A stretch of 64,000 nt of DNA from Mytilus trossulus (Eukaryota > Mollusca > Bivalvia > Mytilida > Mytilidae): contig NC_086377.1 in assembly GCF_036588685.1 (NCBI RefSeq), positions 69,074,283-69,138,282 of the forward strand, read 5' to 3'. A program made the position numbers and the translations under genes. Positions 34,206 to 46,000 of the stretch are shown here, piece after piece (within the stretch, counting starts at the first letter, position 1; the number at the start of each line of letters is the position of its first letter). The notes below the pieces were generated by a model. It had not been told where the DNA came from. It ran no database searches and saw only the letters and a list, made by a program, of their open reading frames with translations.

Positions 34206-34362
34206 AATTAAAAGATGACCCCGATAGTGATTACTACCTATTTAAAGTTATGGATGTTCCTCACGTTCTTGGTTTCGACACACTAAAGTCATGGGGCTCC
34301 ATATTGCCAACTGTTATCAGTGGATTGCATTATAATAATAAAACATCATCACCCCTACCGTA
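34198..34362 (+). CDS. Short unidentified open segment
   Basis: One frame reads KLKDDPDSDYYLFKVMDVPH, then VLGFDTLKSWGSILP, and stops near 34,362. The composition is protein-like, but there is no start or splice evidence and no family I recognise. Probably a fragment of a decayed gene. Confidence 0.25.
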
Positions 34363-34712
34363 AACTTGTATCGAAAAAGGGCAATTGTTCGAACAGAATC
34401 GATAGTTTATTTATGTTCCGAAATTTACGTATCTAGAAATAGATTCATGGCTCTCAGTCGTAAGGTTTGTTTTCTTCTCAAAATTAATATCGCAGCCAAA
34501 AAGTAAACAAAAAACAAGCAACTACTACATCAACAGACCATGAAAGATTCAGAGATGTGACAGACACTGAATTAGAATAATTAATAAAGGAACAAGAAAG
34601 CAAAAATACATCTCACCACCTTTCAATCATATTTGAAAACTAAGCATAATGATACCAGAAAAATTAATGAAATCACTCCGCATGAATTGGACCACTTTTT
34701 AGGTTTCTTTTT
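34363..34712. other. Non-coding stretch
   Basis: A-rich sequence between the unidentified segment and the tandem array. Nothing recognised. Confidence 0.4.
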
Positions 34713-35375
34713 TAGCTCACCTAAGTGAGCTTTTCTCACCACTTGGCGTCCGTCGTTAACTTTTTACATTTTGAACTTCTTTTAGAGAAACGCTGAATGG
34801 AATGAAACCAAACATGGCATGACTCTTCCTTATGAGGTGCTGACGAAGTGTTGTTACTTTGTAGCCGATCCATCATCCAAGATGGCCGCCAGCGGGGGAC
34901 TTACTTTAACATAGGACCCTATGGGAAATGCATACAAATGACTTCTTTTAGAGAACCACCAAATGGAATGAAACCAAACATGGCGTGAATGTTCCTTATG
35001 AGGTGCTGACCAAGTGTTGTTACTTTGTAGCCGATCCATCATCTTAGATGGCCGCCAGCAAGGGACTCAGTTGAACATGGGACCCTCAGGGAAATGCATT
35101 CAAATAACTTCTTTTAGAGAACCACTGAATGAAATAAAACAATACATAGCATGAATGTTCCTTATGAGGTGCTGACCAAGTGTTGTTACTTTGTAGCCGA
35201 TCAATCATCCAAGATGGCTGCCAGTGGGTGACCTTTGAATGAAATCAAACATAGCCTGAATGTTCCTTCCTTATTAGGTTGTGTTGTTACTTTTAGCCAA
35301 ATTTGATATTTGTTTATATGATTTACAAAAAAACCAAGTAGAATCAGGTGAGCGATACAGGCTCTTGAGAGCCTC
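34713..35375 (+). repeat. Tandem array, ~165-bp unit, array 2
   Basis: Starts at 'agctcacctaagtgagctt' and 'tggcgtccgtcg', then three to four units with 'atgaaaccaaacatggc', 'tgaggtgctgaccaagtgtt', 'gttactttgtagccgatc' and 'aagatggccgccag'. Ends at 'caggtgagcgatacaggctc' and 'ttgagagcctcac'. The head and tail motifs also delimit repeat family D, so the array may be the tandemly expanded interior of such an element. Confidence 0.85.
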
Positions 35376-36168
35376 ACGTTATGAGTGCCACAAAAGAAAG
35401 ACAAAGCAATGGCACTATGGAATATGAACCAACATCGTTGACATCCATCCAACAAAGTATCAGTCGGTATCTAAAAGTCAGCAACTACCAATGCGACATC
35501 ATTACGGATGATGAATTAAAACAAAAAAACACAAACTTTGAGTGCAAAATTTTAAAACAATAAAGTCTCTTGTATTTTGAAATAAACCAAATGCTGCTGA
35601 CCCATTGATGACATAAATAAGTTCTTCTCTCAAAATGTAATGGGTGCAACAACTCCGCGCTCTCTAATGAATACAATATATATAAATAACAACTACCACT
35701 TTGGTATACGGGGCAACAGAACATTACAATTTATGTTGGAGGGGATATAACATTGATTGTGAACACACATATCTCCAGTATTGTCGTGAGCAACAAATTA
35801 AAACAAGACAGGGTGACAATCTTTCCAATTTACGAAAAACCGGACCCATTGCAACGGAGAATAAAAATGACAACTCTAGATGTGCAGTATTTGCATACAA
35901 ACTTTTAAACAAACAAGATCAGAAACAATGAAAAAAGATGATTCCCAATTTTACAAACAATCAACAACATTTCAAGATAATAAGTATGGCTAAAAATTAC
36001 TTTGGTATAAAGGTCAAAGGTTCGGTACACAATCAATTTCAAAAATAATAAATATTATGGCAACTGAAGCACTGTCTAATAACAACAAGAGGCTCACAGG
36101 TCACAGTGCAAGGAAAGGGTCGATAAAAAACCAAAAAGATTCAAGAGTTCAGGACATCAAAATGTGAA
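35376..36168 (+). pseudogene. Crypton-type tyrosine recombinase, decayed
   Basis: Three segments appear in order in different frames. First (35,380-35,562) MEYEPTSLTSIQQSISRYLK, the last helix of the SAM-like core-binding domain. Second (35,701-35,931) a catalytic-domain part with EHYNLCWRGYN, then QIKTRQGDN. Third (about 35,932-36,166) NKRLTGHSARKGSIKNQKDS, holding the H-x-x-R box of tyrosine recombinases (HSAR). This order matches the Crypton/DUF3504 proteins (KIAA1958, ZMYM and QRICH1 relatives) common in molluscs. The first segment ends in TAA and the final catalytic Tyr region is not seen. The N-terminus is replaced by the tail of the tandem array at 35,375, which suggests a rearranged junction. 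Confidence 0.7.
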
Positions 36169-37045
36169 CAGTCTCTCCTCATATTCAAAAAACTAGCTTA
36201 GAGCAGCAGAAAAGACTTCTTTAGTGTTATCAAATTCATCCGCATTTGTGTTCCCACACATTTCGTCCCACTGCCTCTACTTGAACCTCCGCGATCTCCT
36301 CTCCGCATTGTCGTAAATGAAATCGTTCGTATATATATTCTCGTTTGGTTATAGTCTTTTGCAATATCGGAAATACATGTGTTGACAATGTGACGTCAGA
36401 CTTCGGTTTTTCTCCGGAAATTGCCGATTAATATAATCGCATTAGGTGTGATTACTAATGCAAAACTCACCTGTGTGGAAATCGTTTTTAATACGCGGTT
36501 TATTTTAATCGATTACTAAATTTATTTGAAAGAGATGAAACCATAAAAAAAAATTCGACATTTAGACTGATATGACACTTTAATTACATCTGTGTTATAT
36601 TGGCGTAATAATTGATAAGCCTGTAGATAAATAATTGTCGTTGCGATTGGTTCATGTCTGTCATATTGGTTTTGCGTACACCCTTTTTTAATTGCACTCG
36701 CCGTAGTGGAAGGAGCATTAGTTCAACACTTGTCCGTCCGTACGTCCTGTCATACGTAAGTACATCCCAACATTGGTTTCCATATCTAACTTTTGTTGGA
36801 CTCGACCAAATGTTAGGAAACGTATACTTATCACAACACACAAATCGAGTTTAAATTTTGAAGGCTTCACTTTTACCGTTGGAGAGTAATTAACCTTTAC
36901 AAAAGGAAATATCGCTAATTTATCGTTTCAACAAGAATGAAAACAATATTTTAACGTGTATACCCGAGTGATCAAAAGGTTAAGTACCGAAACAAACAAA
37001 TTCAAGTTTTCAAAGTATATCCCGAAAAAACAATCAGAATCGTTA
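36169..37045. other. Non-coding, possible repeat at 36,540-36,860
   Basis: 36,700-36,760 holds 'ggaaggagcattagttcaac' followed by 'ttgtccgtccgtacgtcc', reminiscent of the 'cgtccgtccg' interior of other bivalve repeats. No ends found and no exon supported. Confidence 0.35.
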
Positions 37046-37228
37046 TTAAACCAACTTATTTACGCGGATACTTTATTTCGGGTTTTACCCTTTCTTGACC
37101 ACCTCGCGGCTATTTAATTTCGCGATTATCTGATTTACTTGATGAAGTTTATTAAGGAAAGATCAAATATTGACATATTCGCGCCATTTTTCTACTCGCG
37201 AAAGTCCCGAAAATAAGTTGGCTTACAG
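37046..37228. mobile_element. Small TA-target-like MITE
   Basis: Inverted ends 'aaaccaacttatttacgcgg' (left) and 'aaaataagttggcttacag' (right). Further inside, 'tttatttcggg' faces 'aagtcccgaaaa'. TA follows the right end. The left terminus is eroded, so the call rests mainly on the paired arms. Confidence 0.5.
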
Positions 37229-37767
37229 TATTTGCAAGTCACTCCAATATTTAACAATGATAACCAAAACATATGATGTATATAACTACGTCACAAGAAA
37301 CACTTGCAAGCGCACTATAACACGGTTGATTTATACCACAGCCAGGTAGAATTAAGTTAAAAAAACACACGTTTGAAATATATCTTTGTACAGTACAATG
37401 AAACAATACAAGTAAAATGGCACCGTCAATCTGCAAAGCATAATGGAATAATGTCACTATCAATTTGCACTATCTGTCAAATTGATCACTAGGTAGCAAA
37501 ATGAAATACATTTTATAATCACTTTAATACGACAATAACAGAATACACCAACATTGCAAAATGAATTATTAATACTATATACTATTCAAATCAATTAACC
37601 CAACTTTACTAAATAAAGTAGCAAATTGAACACGATATATTTTCACTGCCAAATAGCTATCATTATTTATTCCCTGGATATATTATTCGCTGCAAGATAT
37701 TTTCTTTTATTTAGTTAACTTTCCTTAACATATTCGATAATTTCCTCTCTACACTGGTTTGCTTTCT
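37229..37767. other. Non-coding AT-rich stretch
   Basis: Repeated 'caaaatg(a/g)aat' motifs at 37,495-37,635 hint at weak tandem structure. No gene. Confidence 0.35.
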
Positions 37768-37780
37768 TCTAATTTGAACT

Positions 37781-38581
37781 CAGAGCTGCAACCCTCCGTT
37801 TGCCATCTGATGCATCCATCTTGACTGCTTCTGAGCAATAATTTTGGCTTTGAAATTTATTGCTTCTTCAAAAAAATCCAAATTTATTATATGTTCGGAT
37901 TTACTTTCATGCTTACAAGCTATACGAAATACTAAAATTAAAAACCCAACAATTATCAAACTTTTATGGGTAATGAGGAATTTAAAAATTCTTCTGAAAG
38001 AAATAATATTTCTATGGGTTCCGAGTCATGTTGGAATCCTTGGAAACACAGCTGTAGACCTTGAGGCATAGAATGCCCTGGGTGACCCTGTATCTAACTG
38101 TGATATACCATATACTGATTTTAAATCTAATATTAGAGGATATGTTTTTAATATATTGAAAAATAAATGGAGTAAAAAAGATGATATGCAAGTATACTAT
38201 TAAACATGTTTTAATTAATTGTATTGACTTTGCTGATATTCGTAAGAAGCATTTCAATGTCAATAATATGTATGATTTATTCAATAATGTTCCATTTACA
38301 AATATTGTTGCTTTTTTAAAAGAAATTGGAATTTATTATAGAATATAAGAATGTTATTATATTGAAATCGATTTTAATTTTTATCACGTTATTTTACTGT
38401 TGATTTTTATTTGTATATAATAAATTTGCTTTAGTCAAGAATTTTAGTATATTGAAGGACTTTTGCCTTATTTTAAAAATATGCTTTAAATTATAAAAAT
38501 TATTCGAATTAGCTCTCGCCGCGATATAGCCTGTTTGTGATAATGCGGCGTAAAGCAACCAACTATCAATCAATCAATCAA
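37781..38581 (+). mobile_element. 5'-truncated LINE copy with 13-bp target duplication
   Basis: Starts inside the RNase H region of the LINE family ('cagagctgcaaccctcc', equal to 45,953 of the full-length copy) and ends in the same 3' UTR and (TCAA)n tail. It is flanked by TCTAATTTGAACT at 37,768-37,780 and 38,582-38,594. Relative to the full copy it has about 165 bp deleted internally (46,360-46,524 equivalent) and a TAG in 'ggcatag'. It is dead but clearly inserted by target-primed reverse transcription. Confidence 0.92.
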
Positions 38582-38594
38582 TCTAATTTGAACT

Positions 38595-39140
38595 ACATAT
38601 TATTCCATTTCGTTTCATCGTTGTTGGTGTTGCCTTTTCAACAATATGCCTCTGCAAACTTTTCAGCAAGACTTGGTATTAAAATGACATCTGAAAGCAG
38701 ATTCTCTTACTGCTTCTCTTAATTAACACGTAACAGTTGTGGTAGATTTATCATCTAATTCATGAAACTCAATAGGGTGGGTTGAGCTGTTGTTGTTCTT
38801 TCTTTTCTACGATAACTCCTCTCATGTTCCTTTATTCTATTCTTTTTCAATAATGATTACTTTCAGATGTTAATAATACATTGCCATCTTTTTCTCTGGC
38901 TTTTCAATTCATGCTGTGCAATGAATCTAATATCAGCTTTATCAACTATCCAGCCTCATTTAATATTAGATGTTCCTGCTGAAATTTTTTCAAGATCAAC
39001 AAGTGTATTATATATAACCTGCGATTCTCTTACATCAAATTGTATTAAAATATAAAAAAAAATGTGTGGGAATATAATCACAATGAGCAAACTGGTGTAA
39101 ATACAGTTATTAGAAATGCTAGAATAAGTTACACTGTGAC
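38595..39140. other. Non-coding stretch
   Basis: No exon or repeat recognised between the truncated LINE and the short repeat at 39,141. Confidence 0.4.
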
Positions 39141-39240
39141 TAGGAGTTTTGGTCCTCAATGCTCTTCAACTTTTGGATTCGAGCGTCACTGTTGAGTCTT
39201 TTGTAGACGAAACGCGCGTCTGGCGTATATAGTATATACA
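39141..39240 (+). repeat. Short dispersed repeat
   Basis: 'ttttggtcctcaatgctctt', 'ggattcgagcgtcactgttg' and 'gacgaaacgcgcgtctggcg'. Plus-strand counterpart of 1,195-1,285. Confidence 0.65.
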
Positions 39241-39349
39241 AAAGTTAGTCCTGGTATCTATAATCAGTTTATTTACGGCTATCATTTGGGGGCAGTTCTT
39301 TCGTTCCGTGCTCTCTTCCCCTGTCCTGGTTTTGTAGCTATACGCTTTG

Positions 39350-40600
39350 CCTTTCATGTTAATTTTCCATCTGTTGGCACAATCTTTTCGGGCACACACC
39401 TTTTCTTACTGTCTCTCAGGGAATTGCTGAATGCACAAAGCTGTTGACTATCGGACTTCTGTCGCCAAGCTAATTCTGGAATCAAAAAATTACAATACAT
39501 AGGAGTAAGTCTGTAATTCCCACTGCTGTATAAAGATCTCTTGGCGTCATCAACCACGTTGTAAATTGAATCTATAAGATCAGGTGTTCTTTTCGGTTTC
39601 CAGTTGACAAACATTGTTCATTGATTCTGAATTGTTGTTGGTCCACAGTTCACCTTTGAATTGTTCCTCTTGTCTTGGGTTCGTTACAAACTCGTCGATT
39701 TTGTTCTTGTAGAATTGAGAAAAGTATTTGTTAAACTTTTAATTTGAAGAAACAGTGTTGATTTCTGATGATATCCTATTAAATTCATATCTGTCCTTGG
39801 CGTTGACTTGTCACTTTTCACCAAAAACATTTCGGATATTATAACTCGGTCGTCTGTTTCCACGGCAGCTACGTCGGACATGTAATGTTTAAGATTGTCT
39901 TTAAAATGTTTCGTGCATAGATCTCTTTCTGAAAATGGGAATGATGCTTCTATTGCTTTGGTCAATGCTTTGTCGTCATCACTGCTAAATTCCATTAAAG
40001 AAGATATCCAAAGATCGACATCTACGCAAACTGGCGTTTCTAAAGCTGCAGAAATATAATAAAAAAAATTCGTCGGTATGACCTGTATGATGCATCTTGT
40101 TGTAAACATATCGGGCTAAAAAAAAATGGATGATCTTTTGTTTCCTTCTTTATAAGTCGGCAATTCTTACAAACTAATGTTGTAACGAAGAAAGGTCCTA
40201 AATTAATGGTGCGGTCAATTCCCAGTCTTCCCATTTTAGATTTAATGAAATGGTCTAGAAGTTGTTCGCTGGTGTAACATGTGATGGATGGCACTTGGTT
40301 TTTTGGATGACCGACTTCTTGTATAAATGAATGAGTGTCTTTCATGACAATAACTTCAAGTAAATTCGTCTGAAATATTATAATTTTGAATGTTTACACG
40401 TTTCTCTTTCTTTTCGTCTCTATACTTTATATTTTTGATCTGTTTTGTGTCTCCAGAAGCCAAATTGATATCAAGTTTGTAGATGGTCTGAATAAATCTG
40501 TTGCAGTTTATTTAACTTTACGTCTGCATGGATTTGCTGCATGGTTTGAGAGTCTGTTTTTATGAATAGCGCATTGCTAACGGGTGGATACTGCCCAAGG
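39350..40600 (-). pseudogene. MULE-like transposase gene, frameshifted
   Basis: On the minus strand the reading begins upstream of 40,345 (NIKYRDEKKEKRVNIQNYNI, in another frame) and continues with MKDTHSFIQEVG. IDRTINLGPFFVTTLVCKN contains a likely first catalytic Asp, followed by DHPFFFSPICLQQDASYRSY. A frameshift in a run of eight T at about 40,060 (minus-strand reading) moves to ISAALETP, then SDDDKALTKAIEASFPFSERDLCTKHFKDN, which matches the second-Asp region of MULE-type transposases. A third frame at 39,614-39,354 reads RSLYSSGNYRLTPMYCNFLI. The family occurs widely in mollusc genomes as multi-copy proteins. At least three indels are needed, so it is inactive unless the homopolymer shift is a sequencing error. 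Confidence 0.65.
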
Positions 40601-41493
40601 TATTCTCCCATTGTTCAAACTAAAATGAACAATTAATTAAAGTTTCGTGTTGGTAATCACAGGACCATTGCCACACATTCGTTGGTCTTGCTCACTTTTC
40701 CTTATTATCAGTTCTATGATGCGTTTTATTACTCTCTTTATAGGTCATTTCGGTGGATCGCTATCCTTGCCGTGGTCGGAGGGCTTGCGTGTCTCAGTGA
40801 CCCCAAGAGCTATGCCAGCTGGAGCTTCGTCTCCTGGTAGGGTTACCCATGCTGGACAGGTCGAAGGGTAGAGACCAGACTAAAGTGATCCGAACATCGT
40901 GAGATGCCCGATGTTTTAAATAAAATAGGCTCTCCAACCCGTTTGCCGTGGGTTGCTACCCGTGTCGGTGGTTGACGAGATCCTTGTGGATGAGGGCTAT
41001 AGCCAGACTCCTTACGGTCAGAAAATACCCGGACGGACGAGACTATAGTTCAATAAGCTGCTTTGGCTTCGAAATCATCTAAACGGGAGGTCGGATGGAC
41101 CCGGTTCGATCAATCGGCTGGTCATGTCGAGCCCTTCAGTTAATCCTCAACAATAAGCTTTCTTGTTACAATTTTCATAATATACACATGTATTTTAAAT
41201 TAAGCTATTTATATTTTGGATAACTGAAGAAGGCGATGGCTCATGGGTCAATCAAGTGGTACGCTTTCTTTTTCGCTTGATGGATACGCTCTGCTTGAGT
41301 ATACTATTCTTGGAACATCTGATGCTTTCCGCAGTGGATCTTGGGTGCTGATTTTGAGGACCAGCTACATTATATTTGGAGCTCGTTTTCAGCATTAGCA
41401 CTCGATCCCGGTTCGCCACGGAAACACAGCATCGCCCTTGTAGGCACTCCGAGGTGGGTGGATGGCAAGAATGGTGAATCTTTCTCCTTTCAT

Positions 41494-43014
41494 ATGGCAC
41501 AACAAAACAAACCCTCTAAATCAGCTTTAATACATAAGAAAAGAAAATGTGATGATTCAGAGCCCTGTCGGGAAGATGACAGTTGGCCCAGATTTATTGT
41601 AATAAAAGGAACAGAAGAAAAACCAATTTCAAAAATATCGCCCTTTGTAATTCACAAACAAATTCAAAGCGTTGCTGGTACTGTTAAAAAAGTTTCAAAA
41701 ATGAGATCTGGCAATTTGTTGGTTGAATGTTCCAACAAAAGTCAATCAACAAATTTACTTACAATGACTACAATAACAAACTTTCCTGTTTCTGCCTCTC
41801 CTCATAACAGTTTGAACAGCTGTAAGGGGATCATTCGAGACAGAAGTCAATACCTTGGTGACCTTACCGTGGAAGAAATCGGTGAGGAACTTTCAAGCCA
41901 AGGTGTAACTAATGTTATTAGATTTCAAATTAAAAAGAATGGAAATATAATCAAATTAAATACTTATCTTTTGACCTTTAGAACTCCAACTCCTCCTCCA
42001 TCTATTACTTTAGGTTGCTTCGGAATCAGAGTTGACATGTTTATCCCAAACCCAATTCGATGCTTTACTTGTCAAAAGTTTGGTCATGGAAGCAAACAAT
42101 GTCGTGGTAAGCAGAGATGCTTCAAGTGTTCTGACGAAGGACACGAGGGAACAAACTGTCACTCTGAATCTTCTAAATGTGTAAACTGTGGTGAATCCCA
42201 TTTTTCATCGTCTAGGGACTGCCCTGTTTACATTAAAGAAAAAAATATTATTAAAATTAAAACAGAAAGAAACATTAGTTACCCAGAAGCTAAACAGATA
42301 GCTTCTGTTTCGAATGATCTCCTTGTTTCAAACAGACCATCGTACGCCAGCAAAGTTGTCCGCTCATTCAGTCACGAGAATACACAAACTCGCATGACTT
42401 GGCCAATTGATGCGGACAATTTTAAAATGCTACCTGTTGAAACAGAACCTACCGATAGAATATTAATTCCAAGAAAACCAATATCTTCCAAAACCAGTAC
42501 TCAGTCAACTCAATCTTCCCTACAGAGCTCACTATCATCACCAAAAAAAAATGAGAAAAAAAATAAAAAGAAAAAAGAAACAGTAGAAATACACAATTGG
42601 AGCGGTGAATCTGTCTGGGATCTTCCCAATGACATAGATGATTCTTCCACCTCCAAAAGTCTTCCTTCATCTGCATCCAAGAAGGTATCTTCTTCGTCCA
42701 GTACACAGTCTACCAGAGCCCCATCTCCTCTTCGTTCTCAAGAAAAGAAGGATGTCCAAAAGAAGCCAGGAAATACATCCTCTCAGAAGTCTTCTGATTC
42801 GAGGTCGCGGGGTAGGGGTCGAGGCGGAGTAACACCAGCTGCGCGTAGTCCTGAAGATCGACGACTCTCCTCGCACAACAGATTTTCAACACTTATCATC
42901 GAAACTGAAATGGAAACTGAAAGTGTTCCGCCACCCGAAAGATCACGATCTCAGGGTGAGCGAAATAAGAATGCTGGCAAACTCGACAGCATTCGCCCTT
43001 CTTTTAAAAAATAA
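41494..43014 (+). CDS. LINE ORF1 protein (gag-like, CCHC)
   Basis: The frame is open from 41,341, but the first ATG is at 41,494 (MAQQNKPSKSALIHKKRKCD), giving 506 residues to TAA at 43,012-43,014. After a short basic start comes WPRFIVIKGTEEKPISKISP, then a conserved region (VKKVSKMRSGNLLVEC) of the type seen in I-clade ORF1. Three cysteine clusters follow at residues ~190-250: CFTCQKFGHGSKQC, CFKCSDEGHEGTNC, and CVNC...H...C. The C-terminal 200 residues are Ser/Lys-rich and low complexity, probably disordered. ORF1 coats the element RNA and acts as a chaperone in the ribonucleoprotein. No stop or frameshift is present. The stop codon shares bases with the ORF2 start. Confidence 0.88.
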   Translation: MAQQNKPSKSALIHKKRKCDDSEPCREDDSWPRFIVIKGTEEKPISKISPFVIHKQIQSVAGTVKKVSKMRSGNLLVECSNKSQSTNLLTMTTITNFPVSASPHNSLNSCKGIIRDRSQYLGDLTVEEIGEELSSQGVTNVIRFQIKKNGNIIKLNTYLLTFRTPTPPPSITLGCFGIRVDMFIPNPIRCFTCQKFGHGSKQCRGKQRCFKCSDEGHEGTNCHSESSKCVNCGESHFSSSRDCPVYIKEKNIIKIKTERNISYPEAKQIASVSNDLLVSNRPSYASKVVRSFSHENTQTRMTWPIDADNFKMLPVETEPTDRILIPRKPISSKTSTQSTQSSLQSSLSSPKKNEKKNKKKKETVEIHNWSGESVWDLPNDIDDSSTSKSLPSSASKKVSSSSSTQSTRAPSPLRSQEKKDVQKKPGNTSSQKSSDSRSRGRGRGGVTPAARSPEDRRLSSHNRFSTLIIETEMETESVPPPERSRSQGERNKNAGKLDSIRPSFKK

Positions 43015-46000
43015 TGACAAATATAATCCAATGGAATTGCCGAGGTCTTAAAATAAATCTTCTCGAGTTAACACTTCTAGTTCAGTCTTTTTTACCTATT
43101 GCATTTTGTCTTCAAGAAACTCATCTAAAAGAAAGTGACAACGTATCTTTAAAAGGATACAACATGTATAGCACATTTTCTAAGGTAGATGAACGTGCTG
43201 CAGGCGGATCATCAATTTTTGTGAAGGACAACGTCATTCATAGCACAGTCCAACTCACAACGGATCTGCAAGCAGTTGCAATTCGTTTATCATTAGACAA
43301 AACAATTACATTATGTTCGATATATATTCCACCTAATTCAATTATCGATAAAGCAAAACTCAAAAACCTCACTGATCAATTACCCTCACCATTTATACTT
43401 ATGGGCGACTTCAATGCCCACAATCCATTATGGGGTAGCAAGACTCATAATGCCAAAGGTAAGATCATTGAGGACTTTGTCTCTCAAGAAGGATTATGCA
43501 TTTTTAATGATGGATCTAATACGTATCTTCATCCTGGAAACGGGTCTTATTCTTCTATTGATATCACTATATGCGATCCCTCTCTGCTTCTGGATTATTC
43601 ATGGCGTGTTCATGATGATCTATGCGGAAGTGATCATTTTCCAATAGTACTTGAACATCTTTTTAATTCTGCCCAACAGAGAGTACCACGTTGGAAACTT
43701 GACAAGGCGGACTGGTCCCTGTTTGAGAATCTCTGTCGAGCGGAACTTCAGTCAAAGATGTTTGAGACTGTGCAAGATCCAATTTTAACTTTTAATACAG
43801 TTCTAACGTCAATTGCTGACAGAACTATTCCTAAGACCTCGGCAAATCCAAAACATCCCAGTAAACCGTGGTTTGATGACGCATGTGATCAAGCCATAGG
43901 TGACCGTAAAAAATCTGAAAGACGGTTCAATCAACAACCAACGACGGAAAACTTGAGTAATTTCCGTATTTTTCGCGCTAAGGCACGGCGGACTTGTAGG
44001 CAAGCCCGACGAACATCCTGGAAAAAATTTGTCTCGGGGATTACATCTCGCACTCCGATGACAAAAGTTTGGAATATGGTAAATAAAATAAAAGGTAAAA
44101 ATTCTAAAGCCACTGTAAAACATTTGAAAGACGGCAATACTTTATTAACATCTGAAAAGGATATTGCCAACAAACTTGGTGAAACTTTTGCAAAGTCTTC
44201 TTCTTGTAACAACTACAGGGAAGACTTTAAAAAAGTTAAAAAACAAAAAGAAAAAATTAAATTAAATTTTAAATCAAAAAATGGTGAAAATTATAATAAA
44301 CTATTTTCTCTTGAAGAACTTAAAACATCTCTGTCAAAAGCCCATGATACAGCTTGTGGGCCTGATAATATTCACTACCAACTCTTAAAACACTTGCCAG
44401 ATTCCTCGCTAGAAGCTCTCTTGCAGCTCATGAATAACATCTGGGAATCTGGTGATTTACCATCAATCTGGAAGCTTGCAACCGTCGTGCCTATTCCAAA
44501 ACCAAGTAAAGATCATACGGATCCTATTAATTATCGACCAATTGCTCTTACCAGTTGTGTCTGTAAAACACTCGAACGGATGGTCAATGATCGACTTGTT
44601 TGGTTCCTGGAATCCAATGGGCTATTAGCCAATATCCAGTGTGGATTCCGACAGGGTCGCAGTACTCTTGATCATCTTGTTCGATTCGAATCATTTGTCC
44701 GTAATGGTTTTGCGAAAAATGAGCATGTGGTGTCGGTCTTTTTCGACCTTGAGAAAGCCTATGATACTGCATGGAAATATGGTATTTTAAAAGATTTATT
44801 TGATATGGGGTTGAAAGGCAATATGCCTAATTTTATTTCTAATTTTCTCTCGAACAGACAATTTAATGTAAGAGTTAATTCGACCATGTCTGATCTATAT
44901 GATCAAGAGATGGGTGTCCCTCAGGGCAGTATTTTATCTGTTACATTATTTAGTCTTAAAATCAACAGCCTTGTTGAAGTTTTAAAAAGTAATATTGAAG
45001 GTTCATTGTACGTTGATGATTTTTTAATATGTTACAGAGGCAAAAATATGAATAACATTGAAAGACAATTACAATTATGTCTTGGAAGAATTGAAAAATG
45101 GGCCTCAGAAAATGGTTTTAAATTTTCCACTTCAAAAACGGTCGGGATGCATTTTTGTAACAAAAGAAAATTGCATCTTGATCCAGAACTAACTTTGTAC
45201 GGCAACCCAATTAAAATGGTTGATGAAACCAAATTTCTTGGTTTACTTTTCGATAAAAAGTTAACCTTTCTACCCCATATCAAAATGTTAAAAGCGAGAT
45301 GTTTAAAAGCTTTAGATATTTTAAAAGTTGTCGGCAGCACTGACTGGGGTGCTGATCGCAACATTTTACTCAATTTATATAGATCTATTGTTAGATCTAA
45401 ACTAGATTATGGCTCTATAGTGTATGGCTCTACAAGGAAGTCCTACATACAGATTCTCGATGCTGTGCATCACCAAGGTTTGCGTCTCTGTCTTGGCGCA
45501 TTTAAAACCTCACCAGTTGAGAGTCTGTATGTAGAGGCTGATGAGCACTCACTCACTGACAGACGTTTGAAGCTTGGACTTCAATATGCTGTCAAACTAA
45601 AAGCCCATTCAGATAATCCTGCCTACAGCTGTGTTTTTAATCCGATTTATGAAGATATTTTTGCAAAACATGAAAATAAAATTCCTCCACTAGGTTTACG
45701 TTTAAAACCACATTTAGCTTCTTTTGATTTAAAATCTGTTGCTCAAGTTCAAACTTGCAAATGTCCTCCATGGGAACTTCCCAAACCAAAAATGATATTT
45801 GATCTCCGTGAACACAATAAAAATAAAACAAATCCTCTTTTAATTCAGCAACACTATGCTGAAATTAAAGCCGATTATCTAGATTTTTCAACTGTCTATA
45901 CTGATGGATCAAAAGATGGTGATAGAGTTGCTTCTGCTGCTGTCTTCAGGGACAGAGCTGCAACCCTCCGTTTGCCATCTGATGCATCCATCTTTACTGC

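Noticed and set aside
36230-36330. Minus-strand 36-codon frame starting MRRGDRGGSSRGSG
   Set aside because: Could be a first exon, but no donor, promoter or downstream exon could be supported.
41341-41493. ORF1 of the LINE starting at 41,341
   Set aside because: That position is TTG. The first ATG is at 41,494, where sequence typical of ORF1 N-termini begins.
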